Source: Acidobacteriota bacterium
GTDB taxonomy: Bacteria; Acidobacteriota; Thermoanaerobaculia; Thermoanaerobaculales; Sulfomarinibacteraceae
Length of the DNA: 64,000 nt
Direction of reading: 5' to 3'
Assembly: GCA_022340665.1 (NCBI GenBank)
Contig: JAJDNM010000090.1
Span: 60,530 to 124,529 of the forward strand
In this document: positions 1-7,980 of the stretch, one piece after another
How positions within the stretch are numbered: position 1 is the stretch's first letter
How the letters are laid out: each line of letters begins with the position of its first letter
The notes under the pieces: model-generated
What the model was told of the DNA's origin: nothing
The model's input: only the letters and a program-made list of their open reading frames with translations
Databases searched by the model: none
Position numbers and translations under genes: made by a program

Positions 1-1263
1 CCCGTCGAGTTCAAGGGTGTTCGCATCGGGGTTTCGGTCTGTGAGGACGTGTGGGCCGACCCCGACCTGGACGGAAGCAGCATCTACCACCGTGACCCGG
101 TGCTCGAATTGATCCATCGTGGGGCGCAGCTCCTGGTCAATCTATCGGCAAGTCCGTTCGAACTCGGCAAGGCGAGTGAGCGTCGCGACCTGATGCGGCG
201 ATACGCCGAGGATTCCGGCCGATTCTTCATATATGCCAATCAGGTCGGCGGTAACGACGATCTGGTTTTCGACGGCCATTCGATGGTCTTCGATGGCAAA
301 GGACGGGTGGTGGCTCGAGCGAAGGATTTCGAGGAAGATTTGCTCCTTTACGAGATTCCTGAAGAGGCACTTGGGGAGACGAAAGGCGCCGAAGGGCCGA
401 CGGGAGAGATTCGGCCGGTTGCAGATTCTCGAAATGCCGAGGCCCTGGCGGCTCTCGAGCTCGGGCTTCGGGACTACGTTCAGAAATGCGGCTTCGACAA
501 GGTGCTCCTCGGGCTCTCCGGCGGAATTGATTCCGCACTGACGGCTGTGATCGCCGCGCGGGCACTCGGGCCCGACAAGGTGCTCGGAGTGGCGATGCCG
601 ACACGCTACTCGTCGGAAGGCAGCGTGTCCGATGCCGAGGCGCTGGCTGGCAACCTCGGGATCGGGTTCTTGACGGCGCCGATCGACGACATATTTCAGG
701 CCTATCTGGATGAGCTTGCGCCGCATTTCGAAGGCTGTGAAGAGGATGTCACGGAGGAAAATATCCAGGCACGTGTCCGTGCCGGGGTGCTGATGGCATT
801 CTCGAACAAGTTAGGCCACATGCTGCTCGCGACCGGCAACAAATCCGAGCTGGCGGTCGGATATTGCACTCTCTACGGCGACATGGCCGGGGGACTGGCG
901 GTTATTTCCGACGTACCCAAGACCCTGGTTTACGACCTCGCTCGCTATCTCAACTCCGACAACGAGATCATCCCGGAGGCAACCCTCACCAAACCACCGT
1001 CGGCCGAGCTGCGTCCCGGACAGGCCGATCAGGATTCGCTGCCGGCCTATGAGGTGCTCGATCGAATCGTCGAAGCATGGGTGGAGGAACACCGCTCGGT
1101 GGACGAGATCGTTGATGAGGGGATCGATGAAGCAGTGGTGCGTAAAGTCGTCGGCTTGATCGCGAAAAACGAGTATAAGCGTCGGCAGGCCGCTCCAGGG
1201 ATCAAAATCACCGCAAAAGCCTTCGGCGTCGGCCGGCGTTACCCCATCGCCGCGAAATACTGA
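1..1263 (+). CDS. nadE: Glutamine-dependent NAD+ synthetase, 5' end cut off by the window
   Basis: The frame is open from base 1, so the N-terminus lies outside the window. The visible 420 codons hold the end of a nitrilase-type glutaminase domain, with the nucleophile Cys at codon 14 in the motif CEDVW. They then hold a complete ATP-pyrophosphatase synthetase domain with the P-loop LSGGIDSA near codon 170. The enzyme converts deamido-NAD to NAD+ in the cytosol, using ammonia channelled from glutamine. Motifs such as LLATGNKSE and YGDMAGG are typical of the family. A convergent gene follows after 44 bp that contain a pyrimidine-rich heptamer array. Confidence 0.95.
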   Translation, partial: PVEFKGVRIGVSVCEDVWADPDLDGSSIYHRDPVLELIHRGAQLLVNLSASPFELGKASERRDLMRRYAEDSGRFFIYANQVGGNDDLVFDGHSMVFDGKGRVVARAKDFEEDLLLYEIPEEALGETKGAEGPTGEIRPVADSRNAEALAALELGLRDYVQKCGFDKVLLGLSGGIDSALTAVIAARALGPDKVLGVAMPTRYSSEGSVSDAEALAGNLGIGFLTAPIDDIFQAYLDELAPHFEGCEEDVTEENIQARVRAGVLMAFSNKLGHMLLATGNKSELAVGYCTLYGDMAGGLAVISDVPKTLVYDLARYLNSDNEIIPEATLTKPPSAELRPGQADQDSLPAYEVLDRIVEAWVEEHRSVDEIVDEGIDEAVVRKVVGLIAKNEYKRRQAAPGIKITAKAFGVGRRYPIAAKY

Positions 1264-1273
1264 AGCATGCTCG

Positions 1274-1310
1274 TTCTCCCCTGCTCCTTTTCACCTCCGC
1301 ACCTCTGCTA
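1274..1310. repeat. Heptamer-phased pyrimidine array between convergent genes
   Basis: The sequence reads as successive 7-mers TTCTCCC, CTGCTCC, TTTTCAC, CTCCGCA, CCTCTGC. It closely resembles the right arm of the element at 61185-61222. It fills the gap between the stops of nadE and the queuosine-precursor transporter. Confidence 0.6.
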
Positions 1311-2147
1311 TTCGGGCGGATCGTTGTCGTGCAGATCGTGCTCTCGAAGTGGGTCTATCTGGAGGTAATCTCTGAGGTAGTGAACCCCGATGTAGAACGG
1401 AATGGTGTCGAGCGCGGCAATGATGAATTTGAAGGCATAGCCAGTGAGGATGAACAGGGCGAGTTGTCGCCCTATGGGGTGAGCGGGATCCACCGGCAGG
1501 GCGTGGGCATAGTAGTGGGTGATGAGGATGACCGCCGTCGTGTCGACAAGCTGGCTGATCATCGTCGAACCATTGTTCCGTACCCACAAGAGACGCCCCT
1601 TGGTGACACGCTTCCAAAAGTGGAAGACCCAGACATCGCAGAACTGCGCTGCCAGGTAGGCGATCATCGATGCCGTCACGGCGCCGAAGGTCAGGGCGCG
1701 GATTTCGAAAAATACCGGTAATCGCCCGGCGGCGTCGCGGATGATTTCGCCGGTCGCAGGGTCGATTTGCTCGAAACCGGGCAATACTCCACCGAGCCAC
1801 ATGATCACGACCACCCAGATGTTCAGCAGGAGGCCGACGAAGACGACGAAGTTGGCGCGACGGCGACCGTAGAATTCGCTGATGAAATCGGTGCAGAGAA
1901 AGGTCATCGGGTAAGGCAGAACGCCGACTGCGATGGCGAATATCAGCGGTGTTCCTCCAGCGGTCTGGATCTCGTAGAGTTTTATGAATCGGCTGATGCC
2001 GAGGATGTTGAGCATTGCCAGGGTGCCAAGGAAGATCCCGGCGAAAATCAGGAAGACGCGTTCGCGCCGAGCCTGGAGGTGAGAGGCCTCGATAGGGTGA
2101 AGTGTGTCGTTTCCGGATGCCATCGAGGGAAGGATACCGAACTCCAA
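1308..2147 (-). CDS. yhhQ: Queuosine precursor transporter (YhhQ/VUT family)
   Basis: This 279-residue protein is an integral membrane protein with about six hydrophobic segments, at roughly 31-50, 68-86, 98-120, 150-170, 195-216 and 232-255. The motif LCTDFISEFYGRRRAN after the second segment is the hallmark of the VUT/YhhQ family, which imports queuosine precursors (preQ0/preQ1) for tRNA modification. No other queuosine gene lies in the window. Two ATGs are available at the N-terminus, and MASGND nine residues in is an alternative start. The length is slightly above the usual ~220-250 because of a polar N-terminal extension. Confidence 0.85.
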   Translation of the reverse strand: MEFGILPSMASGNDTLHPIEASHLQARRERVFLIFAGIFLGTLAMLNILGISRFIKLYEIQTAGGTPLIFAIAVGVLPYPMTFLCTDFISEFYGRRRANFVVFVGLLLNIWVVVIMWLGGVLPGFEQIDPATGEIIRDAAGRLPVFFEIRALTFGAVTASMIAYLAAQFCDVWVFHFWKRVTKGRLLWVRNNGSTMISQLVDTTAVILITHYYAHALPVDPAHPIGRQLALFILTGYAFKFIIAALDTIPFYIGVHYLRDYLQIDPLREHDLHDNDPPE

Positions 2148-2157
2148 CGAACGCGAG

Positions 2158-2342
2158 GCCCGTTACTCGATGCTCGTTGCTCGATCCGCCCGCCCACCCG
2201 ATGTTGGATATTGGATCTTAGATCTTGTTTGTATGTCCGAAACCGGCAGATCAGGAACCTGGAAAGCTATCGTGAAAGTCGACCTCGGTTCGCTCGAATA
2301 GCGCGCGCCAACATCCATAATCGAATATCTAACATCAGAAAT
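2158..2342. repeat. Heptamer-phased inverted element
   Basis: The left part repeats 7-mers (GTTACTC, GATGCTC, GTTGCTC), followed by the C-rich core CCGCCCGCCCACCC and then GATGTTG, GATATTG, GATCTTA. The right part (about 2308-2342) carries complementary 7-mers CAACATC, CATAATC, GAATATC, TAACATC. The element fills the space between two leftward genes. Confidence 0.6.
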
Positions 2343-2747
2343 TCAATCAACCTCGTCATCCACAAGACCCGCGAACTCGTGCTCCCACGCATCCATCTCT
2401 TCCTCTGAGAAGCCGAAGTGGTGGCCGATCTCGTGCAAAAGGGTGAGCTGTATCTGCCTGACGAGAGCGGACCGGTCCGAGCATGCCCGCAGCAGCGGCC
2501 GGCGGTACAGGATGATGACGTCCGGTAGGACGTTACCGTACCAGCCGCCGCGCTCATCGAGGGGGACCCCGGTGTAGAGGCCGAAGAGGGTGTGATGTCG
2601 CGGGTCGAGGCCCACTCTTTCGATCGAGGCAATGTCCGGCTCCTCACGCACCTGGACGGTGATGTTGGACATCAACTCGGAGAACTCGGGCGGCAGGCTG
2701 TCGAGCGCGTCGGCAACGACAGACTCGAACTGGTCGCGGTCCATCAT
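2343..2747 (-). CDS. Small zincin-type metallopeptidase family protein
   Basis: This 134-residue acidic protein has a zinc-protease signature HEIGHHFG at residues 105-112 and a downstream Glu-rich stretch (SEEEMDAWE). That matches the short bacterial zincin-like family (formerly DUF1025), whose physiological substrate is not established. There is no signal peptide, so it is probably cytosolic. A hydrophobic strand (DVIILYRRPLL) precedes the HExxH helix as expected for the fold. It lies 40 bp downstream of a small membrane-protein gene on the same strand, so the two may be cotranscribed. Confidence 0.75.
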   Translation of the reverse strand: MMDRDQFESVVADALDSLPPEFSELMSNITVQVREEPDIASIERVGLDPRHHTLFGLYTGVPLDERGGWYGNVLPDVIILYRRPLLRACSDRSALVRQIQLTLLHEIGHHFGFSEEEMDAWEHEFAGLVDDEVD

Positions 2748-2787
2748 AGGTGTGCGCGACTGTCGCCCGCCCGGTCCAATTCCTGGC

Positions 2788-2970
2788 TCACTTCTGCGCG
2801 CGTCCCTTGAAGAAGTCCGGAATGTTCCAACCGACGAACGCGCCGATCACCCCACCGACCAGAGCTCCGGTGAGGTCCCAGTACTTGAAGCCGGCAGCTG
2901 CTCCCACAAAGAAACCGACGGCTGCGATGATGATCCTCAGAGTGCGTACAGTTTCGAAGTCCAGTGCCAT
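2788..2970 (-). CDS. Small membrane protein with glycine-rich hairpin
   Basis: This is a 60-residue protein starting MALDFETV. I chose this ATG because a strong GGGGGGTGAG Shine-Dalgarno lies just upstream; an upstream in-frame ATG would add 14 residues without such a site. Two hydrophobic glycine-rich segments (about 12-28 and 33-48, with GFFVGAAAGF and GALVGGVIGAFVGW) form a probable membrane hairpin. The C-terminus is basic. The function is unknown. It is transcribed leftward, towards the zincin gene. Confidence 0.6.
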   Translation of the reverse strand: MALDFETVRTLRIIIAAVGFFVGAAAGFKYWDLTGALVGGVIGAFVGWNIPDFFKGRAQK

Positions 2971-3065
2971 GGCTGAGCTCACCCCCCTCGGCTGATCCAT
3001 GAACAAGGGCATTATAACGATTTCTCAGGGGTTAAAGGCACAACGGTCGGTGTAAAGTGTCACCG

Positions 3066-3247
3066 AGTCCGGACTATTTATGGGGTCTCGTGGCGAGGGC
3101 GGCGAGGTACTGTGGCCAGTGGGGTTTGCGACCCGAGGGGCGCGGAGGCGTACTTGAAGGTACGCTGAGCACCCCGAGGCGAGCAAACACCGCTGGGTGG
3201 GGTGCATCGCCGACCGCAGCAGAGGCTTCATGAATAGTCCGGGCTAG
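3066..3247. repeat. 180-bp imperfect palindrome (MITE-like or structured element)
   Basis: The two ends are inverted copies of each other: GTCCGGACTATTTATG at 3067-3082 and its near complement CATGAATAGTCCGGGC at 3229-3244. Homology between the halves continues inward almost to the centre. The core is a perfect 6-bp stem GCGTAC/GTACGC with loop TTGAAG at 3148-3165. The right edge abuts the Shine-Dalgarno of the nucleoside transporter gene. There is no coding capacity. It could be a miniature inverted-repeat transposable element or a processed RNA hairpin. Confidence 0.7.
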
Positions 3248-3259
3248 GGAGGTTCCTCC

Positions 3260-4882
3260 ATGCGGTTCATTGGTGTCCTCGGCGTGATGGTCCTGCTCGG
3301 TCTGGCATGGGCGATGTCGTATCACAAACGAGACGTGCGGCCGCGTGTCGTTTTGTGGGGTCTCGGTCTTCAATTCCTGTTTGCACTGATCATCCTGCGC
3401 AACGATTATTGGAGTTTTGTCGGAATGGGCGTTCTCGGCGTTCTCGTGGCGGTGTACGTGTTGCGTCGCGATCCAGTCACGTCGGATCGAGGCTATGGAT
3501 CGGTGGCTGCGCTTCTCGTCGGCGCGAGCGCCGTAAGCGCGGTTCTAGGATTCCTCGGGCCCCCGGTGGTCGGAATCGGGGTGATCATCCTCCTGATAGC
3601 CTTGCTGGTGAACACTCGATTCAAGTTGGCACCCGCCCTGCAGGCTCCGCTCGGAGCCCTGCTGGTGACCTCGATCGTGGCCTGGCTCGTGGCATCAGGT
3701 TTCCACGGGCGTGTGATTTTCGAGGGCCTGAGTCAGAAGGTCGCAGCCTTTCTCGATCTCTCCGACTATGGCGCGCGCTTTCTTTTCGGCAATCTCGCCG
3801 ACCGCCAGTACTTCTTTCCGGGGGGCGCGGCGAATTGGCCGGGTTTCGGGTTTCAGTTCGCGTTCAAGGTCCTGCCGACAATCATCTTCTTTGGCGGCTT
3901 CATGGCAGTGCTTTACTACCTGGGAATCATGCAACGCGTGATCGAGACCCTTGCTCGATTCATGCGGTGGACGGTCGGAACGAGTGGTGCAGAAACTCTG
4001 TCCTGTACGGCCAACATTTTCGTCGGACAGACCGAAGCGCCGTTGCTGATCAAACCCTTCCTGCCTGACATGACTCGCTCGGAACTGTTGACCGTCATGG
4101 TCGGTGGTTTTGCGACCATTGCCGGTGGCGTTCTGGCTGCCTATATCGCGATGGGGATCGATGCCGGCCATCTGATCGCTGCCAGCGTGATGTCGGCGCC
4201 GGCCGCGCTCCTGGTCGGGAAGATCATTTATCCGGAGCTCGAGCACTCGGTGACCGCCGGGGACGTCGAAATGCCGGACATCGACTCCGGTGGCAATGTC
4301 ATCGAGGCAGCCGCCAACGGCATCACCGATGGTCTCAAGCTCGCGGTCAACGTGGGAGCGATGTTGATCGGGTTCATCGCTCTGATCGCCGTGCTCGACG
4401 TGGCTCTCAACTGGCTCGATTCGCTGATCGACGGCAGATTGCTGAACGGCGCGGTCGTGACCTACAGCTCGGGAGGAATGTCGCCTGTGGTCAGCGAGTT
4501 CAAAGGCATCTTTCCGGGCTCGCTGCAGACGCTTTTCGGCGTCGTATTGAGGCCGCTGGCGTGGGTGATGGGGGTTCCCTGGAATGATGCGGGTCTGGTC
4601 GGCAATCTGCTCGGCATCAAGCTCTCGCTGAACGAGCTGGTGGCCTACGGGCTGCTCGGTACCTACATTCAGGAAGGCGCGTTGTCCGCACGGGCCGTGA
4701 CCATTTCCACCTACGCCCTCTGCGGGTTCGCCAACTTCTCGTCGATTGGTATCCAGCTGGGCGGCATCGCCGCTGTCGCGCCGAACCGAAGGGCGGATCT
4801 GGCGAGCCTCGGTCTGAAGGCGATGTTTGGTGGCGCCATCGCATCGTGGCTGACCGCGACTATCGCCGGCCTGCTCCTGTAA
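3260..4882 (+). CDS. nupC: Concentrative nucleoside transporter (NupC/CNT family)
   Basis: This 540-residue polytopic inner-membrane protein has the CNT order of a hydrophobic N-terminal third, a nucleoside-transporter core and a C-terminal domain with gate and substrate-binding hairpins. The motif GQTEAPLLIKPF near residue 257 and SAPAALLVGKIIYPE near 312-326 are the conserved substrate and Na+/H+-site signatures. The family imports nucleosides by cation symport. At 540 residues it is longer than the ~400-residue E. coli NupC, because it has extra N-terminal membrane segments. The start is set by AGGGAGG eight bases upstream of the ATG. A lipoprotein gene follows 22 bp later and may be cotranscribed. 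Confidence 0.9.
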   Translation: MRFIGVLGVMVLLGLAWAMSYHKRDVRPRVVLWGLGLQFLFALIILRNDYWSFVGMGVLGVLVAVYVLRRDPVTSDRGYGSVAALLVGASAVSAVLGFLGPPVVGIGVIILLIALLVNTRFKLAPALQAPLGALLVTSIVAWLVASGFHGRVIFEGLSQKVAAFLDLSDYGARFLFGNLADRQYFFPGGAANWPGFGFQFAFKVLPTIIFFGGFMAVLYYLGIMQRVIETLARFMRWTVGTSGAETLSCTANIFVGQTEAPLLIKPFLPDMTRSELLTVMVGGFATIAGGVLAAYIAMGIDAGHLIAASVMSAPAALLVGKIIYPELEHSVTAGDVEMPDIDSGGNVIEAAANGITDGLKLAVNVGAMLIGFIALIAVLDVALNWLDSLIDGRLLNGAVVTYSSGGMSPVVSEFKGIFPGSLQTLFGVVLRPLAWVMGVPWNDAGLVGNLLGIKLSLNELVAYGLLGTYIQEGALSARAVTISTYALCGFANFSSIGIQLGGIAAVAPNRRADLASLGLKAMFGGAIASWLTATIAGLLL

Positions 4883-4904
4883 TCTGGATTCTGAAGGGGG
4901 CCTG

Positions 4905-6218
4905 ATGCGAGTCCTGACAATTCTGGTGGCCGTTTCCTGCGTAGTGATGTCGAGCGGGTGCGATGTCCTGGACCCCGCACGACCGACCGTGCAACAGGAT
5001 TCCGAAGTCTTTGGCAATCTGCTCGACGTCGAACGGTCTGCCGACGATCCCGGGAGGTGGGTCCTGCGCGTCAAGGTCGGAGCGCCCCGGTCGGTCAGGT
5101 CGGCAGACGAAGACATCGGGAAACCGACGCCGACGGTCGAGGAAGGCCTGGTTGCGACAATTGCTGTCGGCGGCGACGCGGTGGTGGTAGTCCAGGACCA
5201 GCCCGGTGAGATCGAAGCCATCGATCCCGGCACTGAAATCGTGGTGCTTCCGGTCTCCGGGACCACCGAGATGTATGGCTCGGACGATCTCAGGCTCGAA
5301 GCGAGCTTGGTCATGGACTTCGCGACCTACCGAAGGTGGCGCCTGCCGAAGCTCGACTCCCCGGTCGCGGACGTGGCCGACGATTCCACACAGATCAACT
5401 CGTCCGGATCCGAGACGGCGCCGTTTCCCCTGGATGGCGGGTCCGTCCTGTACTTCTCGGCCCGCCTCCGCCGGCCGGCAAATCCGGACGACGGATGGCA
5501 CGGAGCAGTCCGCGATGGTCTGTCGGTCCCGGAGATCGGCGCGGACTCCAGGGAGAGGAGTTACCGTACGGAAATCACGGACGACGGATGGTCGCCGCCG
5601 GAACTGGTTCGGTTTCCTGACCTCGGCGACGCACTCAAAGTGCGGGTGACCTGGATCGCCGCCGACGAGACTGCGTGTCTCGTAACGGTGTCGACGCAGG
5701 GTGAATCTCCCTGGATCGGGCGGGCCACGCGAAGTTCAGCTTCCGCTAGTTGGTCTCCCCTGGAGCGGCTCGACGCCCTCGGGCCGGACGCGCAGGGTGG
5801 GGTGTACCTCACCGGGAGCAGTACAAAGATCGTATTCGTGACCAGCCGCGGCGGTGGGACGCACAGCGATCTCTATTTCTTCGATCCGAAGACCGAGCAG
5901 GGCCCGGCGCCGCTCGAACCTCCCATATTCACGGCGCGAAGTGAGTGGAGCCCCCGCACCGGCCCCCACGGCGAACTTCTCTTCAACCGCGGAGATCGGC
6001 AGCTCCTATTCAAGGACCGGCAGATCCGTTCGCTGAGGTTGCCCGGACCTCACCGAGTGCCGTTTACCCAGGCGGCGATTGCCGACGACGGAAGGTGGGT
6101 TTTCTTCTGCATGCCGAGATACCGGTCGCCCGAACTGGACGAAGATATTTTCGTGGCGCCGGTCTCGGGCGATTTCGAGTTCGGCGAGCCGGTGTCGGTC
6201 GACGAGTGGCGTCCCTGA
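4905..6218 (+). CDS. Lipoprotein with PD40-like beta-propeller repeats, function unknown
   Basis: The 437-residue product begins with a signal peptide and lipobox MSSGC (Cys about residue 19), so it is an exported lipoprotein. The body is rich in Asp-Gly-Trp and beta-strand patterns. From about residue 220 it shows WD40/PD40-like repeats (VTVSTQGESPW, IVFVTSRGGGTHSDLYFFD, IADDGRWVFFCMP, DIFVAPVSG), as in TolB-like propellers. No catalytic residues were recognised. It starts 22 bp after the nucleoside transporter gene. A role in sensing or binding at the envelope is only a guess. Confidence 0.7.
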   Translation: MRVLTILVAVSCVVMSSGCDVLDPARPTVQQDSEVFGNLLDVERSADDPGRWVLRVKVGAPRSVRSADEDIGKPTPTVEEGLVATIAVGGDAVVVVQDQPGEIEAIDPGTEIVVLPVSGTTEMYGSDDLRLEASLVMDFATYRRWRLPKLDSPVADVADDSTQINSSGSETAPFPLDGGSVLYFSARLRRPANPDDGWHGAVRDGLSVPEIGADSRERSYRTEITDDGWSPPELVRFPDLGDALKVRVTWIAADETACLVTVSTQGESPWIGRATRSSASASWSPLERLDALGPDAQGGVYLTGSSTKIVFVTSRGGGTHSDLYFFDPKTEQGPAPLEPPIFTARSEWSPRTGPHGELLFNRGDRQLLFKDRQIRSLRLPGPHRVPFTQAAIADDGRWVFFCMPRYRSPELDEDIFVAPVSGDFEFGEPVSVDEWRP

Positions 6219-6228
6219 CGAGCCAGAT

Positions 6229-6585
6229 TCAGCGCCGGCGAAAAAGACGGAGCTTCGCAATCAGGCGATACAGGGGCGGACCGACACGGCTGAGGGGAGG
6301 GATGGAGGTGGTGGTTGCCAGCCATCGCCAGCCGGGAAGCTCGGCAACGATGCATTGCCACGCGGCAAATCCTCCCAGCAGCTCGCCGCTGCCGTTTCGA
6401 ACCCAGACCGAGGCCTCGTGGTCGGTTCGACGGACCGGCAGATCGCTATCTGCCGCGGAGCGAAAGTCGAAGAACCGAATGCGGGCGTTGCGATCGCGAT
6501 GCTCACACCACGCTTTCGATCTCTGACAAAGGCGGCAATCGCCGTCGATCCAGACTTCGAGGGCACGTGAATTGTCGGTGCTCAT
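6229..6585 (-). CDS. DCC-family (DUF393) thiol-disulfide oxidoreductase-like protein
   Basis: The 118-residue product starts MSTDNSRALEVWIDGDCRLC. The motif DGDCRLCQRS near residues 14-23 is a variant of the DGxCxxC signature of the DCC family, whose members are thioredoxin-like and mostly uncharacterised. Later conserved features include FFDFRS and a hydrophobic C-terminal half ending in a basic tail. I chose this ATG because GAGGAAAA precedes it at good spacing; a start 15 codons upstream is possible. It faces the lipoprotein gene convergently and diverges from the arsR-like gene. Confidence 0.75.
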   Translation of the reverse strand: MSTDNSRALEVWIDGDCRLCQRSKAWCEHRDRNARIRFFDFRSAADSDLPVRRTDHEASVWVRNGSGELLGGFAAWQCIVAELPGWRWLATTTSIPPLSRVGPPLYRLIAKLRLFRRR

Positions 6586-6623
6586 AGAATGGTTTTCCTC
6601 GCCTGACAAGCTCAGCAGGATGC

Positions 6624-6651
6624 TTGACATTCATTAAGAAGTTACTAAAAT
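6624..6651 (+). promoter_or_regulatory. Sigma70-type promoter of the arsR-like operon
   Basis: A perfect -35 box TTGACA (6624-6629) is followed by a 16-bp spacer and TAAAAT (6646-6651). The expected transcription start falls at about 6657-6660, on the start codon of the regulator itself, implying a leaderless or nearly leaderless message. The spacer is AT-rich with short CATT/AATG arms and could hold the autoregulatory operator. Confidence 0.6.
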
Positions 6652-6657
6652 GCCGAT

Positions 6658-7032
6658 ATGTCGAATTGCGATGATTCTGACCGCATATCGTCCAACCGAT
6701 CTCCGGAGGAATTCGATTCCCTCAGACACCGGCTCGCGGCTCGCGCAGGACGGTTACGGCAGATGGCGGAGCACTTCGCCTTGTTGGCAGGTGAGACCCG
6801 CCTCAAGATCATCGAGCTTCTCGTCGAAAGTGACGAACTGTGCGTCTGCGACCTGGCTACGGTGCTCGAAATGACCCCGGCAGCCGTGTCGCAGCATCTG
6901 AGTCGCTTGCGGTCCGGGCGGCTGGTGCAGTCGCGCCGCGACGGTATGACGATCTATTATCGAATCGCCGAAAATTCGGTGGGGCGCTCGACGGTCCAAT
7001 TGCTCGGGCGACAGCTCGGAGCGGAGGAGTAA
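6658..7032 (+). CDS. ArsR/SmtB-family metal-responsive repressor
   Basis: The 124-residue winged-helix protein contains the sequence ELCVCDLATVLEMTPAAVSQ near residues 60-80. This is the classic ELCVCDL metal-binding helix of ArsR/SmtB proteins followed by the DNA-recognition helix. A polar N-terminal extension of about 35 residues precedes the domain. Metal binding to the Cys pair normally releases the protein from its operator. No Shine-Dalgarno precedes the ATG. The gene is followed three bases later by a periplasmic heavy-metal-associated protein, its likely regulatory target. The metal cannot be read from sequence. Confidence 0.85.
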   Translation: MSNCDDSDRISSNRSPEEFDSLRHRLAARAGRLRQMAEHFALLAGETRLKIIELLVESDELCVCDLATVLEMTPAAVSQHLSRLRSGRLVQSRRDGMTIYYRIAENSVGRSTVQLLGRQLGAEE

Positions 7033-7035
7033 CAA

Positions 7036-7353
7036 ATGCGTCAGATCATCTCAGTGATCGCGATATTGATGGCCGCAGGTTTGATGGTCGCTCAAGCAAA
7101 GGCCGATCAAAAGCCCGAGCAGGTGAGGACGGTATTCAACGTCCAAGGGATGCACTGTGATGGGTGCTCCTCCACCATCACCGCGACTCTCGAACGGGTG
7201 GACGGGGTGGTTTCGGCCCAGGCCGATCACGAGAAGGGAACTGCCGAGGCGGTCTACCGGCCGCGCAAGGTCGAAGTTGAGAAGCTCAAGGCCGAGATCG
7301 AAAAGCTCGGCTACACGGTGACTGGTTTGAAAACCGAGGTAGTAGAGAAGTGA
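7036..7353 (+). CDS. Exported heavy-metal-associated (HMA) domain protein, MerP-like
   Basis: The 105-residue product has a cleavable signal peptide (hydrophobic residues 4-20, probable cut after AQAKA). A single ferredoxin-fold HMA domain follows, with the metal-binding motif GMHCDGC near residues 38-44 and the typical C-terminal LGYTVTG. It should bind a soft metal such as Cu, Hg or Zn in the periplasm. The start is three bases after the arsR stop, with GGAGGAG as ribosome site, so the pair is an operon. No P-type ATPase or mercuric reductase lies next to it, so it acts alone or with distant partners. Confidence 0.85.
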   Translation: MRQIISVIAILMAAGLMVAQAKADQKPEQVRTVFNVQGMHCDGCSSTITATLERVDGVVSAQADHEKGTAEAVYRPRKVEVEKLKAEIEKLGYTVTGLKTEVVEK

Positions 7354-7409
7354 ATTCGGGCTTTGGAAACCTGATTTTCCGACCCGTTTTATCAGGGTAG
7401 CACGCGGTG

Positions 7410-7946
7410 ATGCTCCGACCGGCATTTCGCGACCCGAATGTTCTCTGGGCATATGTCGGGACGAAATTCGGCGTCTTCATGGTTGCGGCCATCGTGACCT
7501 GGCCGCTGGCTCGTCTCATCGGGCCGGAGGCATGGATCGGCCTTGGTGTCTTCGGCGTTCTTCTGGCGGCAATCACGGCGGCCGTGCTTTTTGGGGGTTC
7601 GGCGGAGGATCCGGAGAGGAAGGAATCCGAAACCCTGCGCATGGACAACGGTGGTGAAGCGCTTCTCGATCCTGATGTTCCGGTCATCATTCCAGCCGAA
7701 GACAGCATCGACCTGCATCCGTTTCCTCCCCGCGACGTGCCGGACGTCGTCGATGCTTACCTCGAGGTCGCGGCTGAGAAGGGCTTCTCCGAGGTGCGGC
7801 TGATTCACGGGCGTGGCATCGGCGTGCAGCGCGATCGTGTCCAGAAGCTGCTTGCGCGCCACCCGCTGGTTTCGGGTTTTCATGACGCGCCCACGGATCG
7901 TGGTGGCTGGGGTGCCACCATCGCCTACCTCAAGAGACCATCTTGA
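7410..7946 (+). CDS. Membrane-anchored Smr-domain protein
   Basis: Two hydrophobic segments (about residues 12-32 and 40-60) at the N-terminus are followed by a linker. A C-terminal Smr domain of about 85 residues carries IDLHPF (near 98-103) and RLIHGRGIGVQR (near 128-139). Smr domains, as in MutS2, are nucleases or nucleic-acid binders, with LDLH and HGxG as conserved motifs. A membrane-tethered copy is unusual. The ATG at 7410 is preceded directly by an in-frame GTG. Possible readthrough from the arsR-HMA pair (56 bp away) cannot be excluded. Confidence 0.75.
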   Translation: MLRPAFRDPNVLWAYVGTKFGVFMVAAIVTWPLARLIGPEAWIGLGVFGVLLAAITAAVLFGGSAEDPERKESETLRMDNGGEALLDPDVPVIIPAEDSIDLHPFPPRDVPDVVDAYLEVAAEKGFSEVRLIHGRGIGVQRDRVQKLLARHPLVSGFHDAPTDRGGWGATIAYLKRPS

Positions 7947-7948
7947 AT

Positions 7949-7980
7949 CCCAAATTCCAAATCTGAGATCCGAAATCTCT
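7949..7980. repeat. Short heptamer array between convergent stops
   Basis: It reads as the 7-mers AATTCCA, AATCTGA, GATCCGA, AATCTCT. It exactly fills the 32 bp between the stop of the Smr gene and the stop of asnS. Confidence 0.5.

Noticed and set aside
142..726. Long reverse-strand frames inside nadE and other GC-rich genes
   Set aside because: These are typical GC-rich antisense shadows of clear protein-coding genes.
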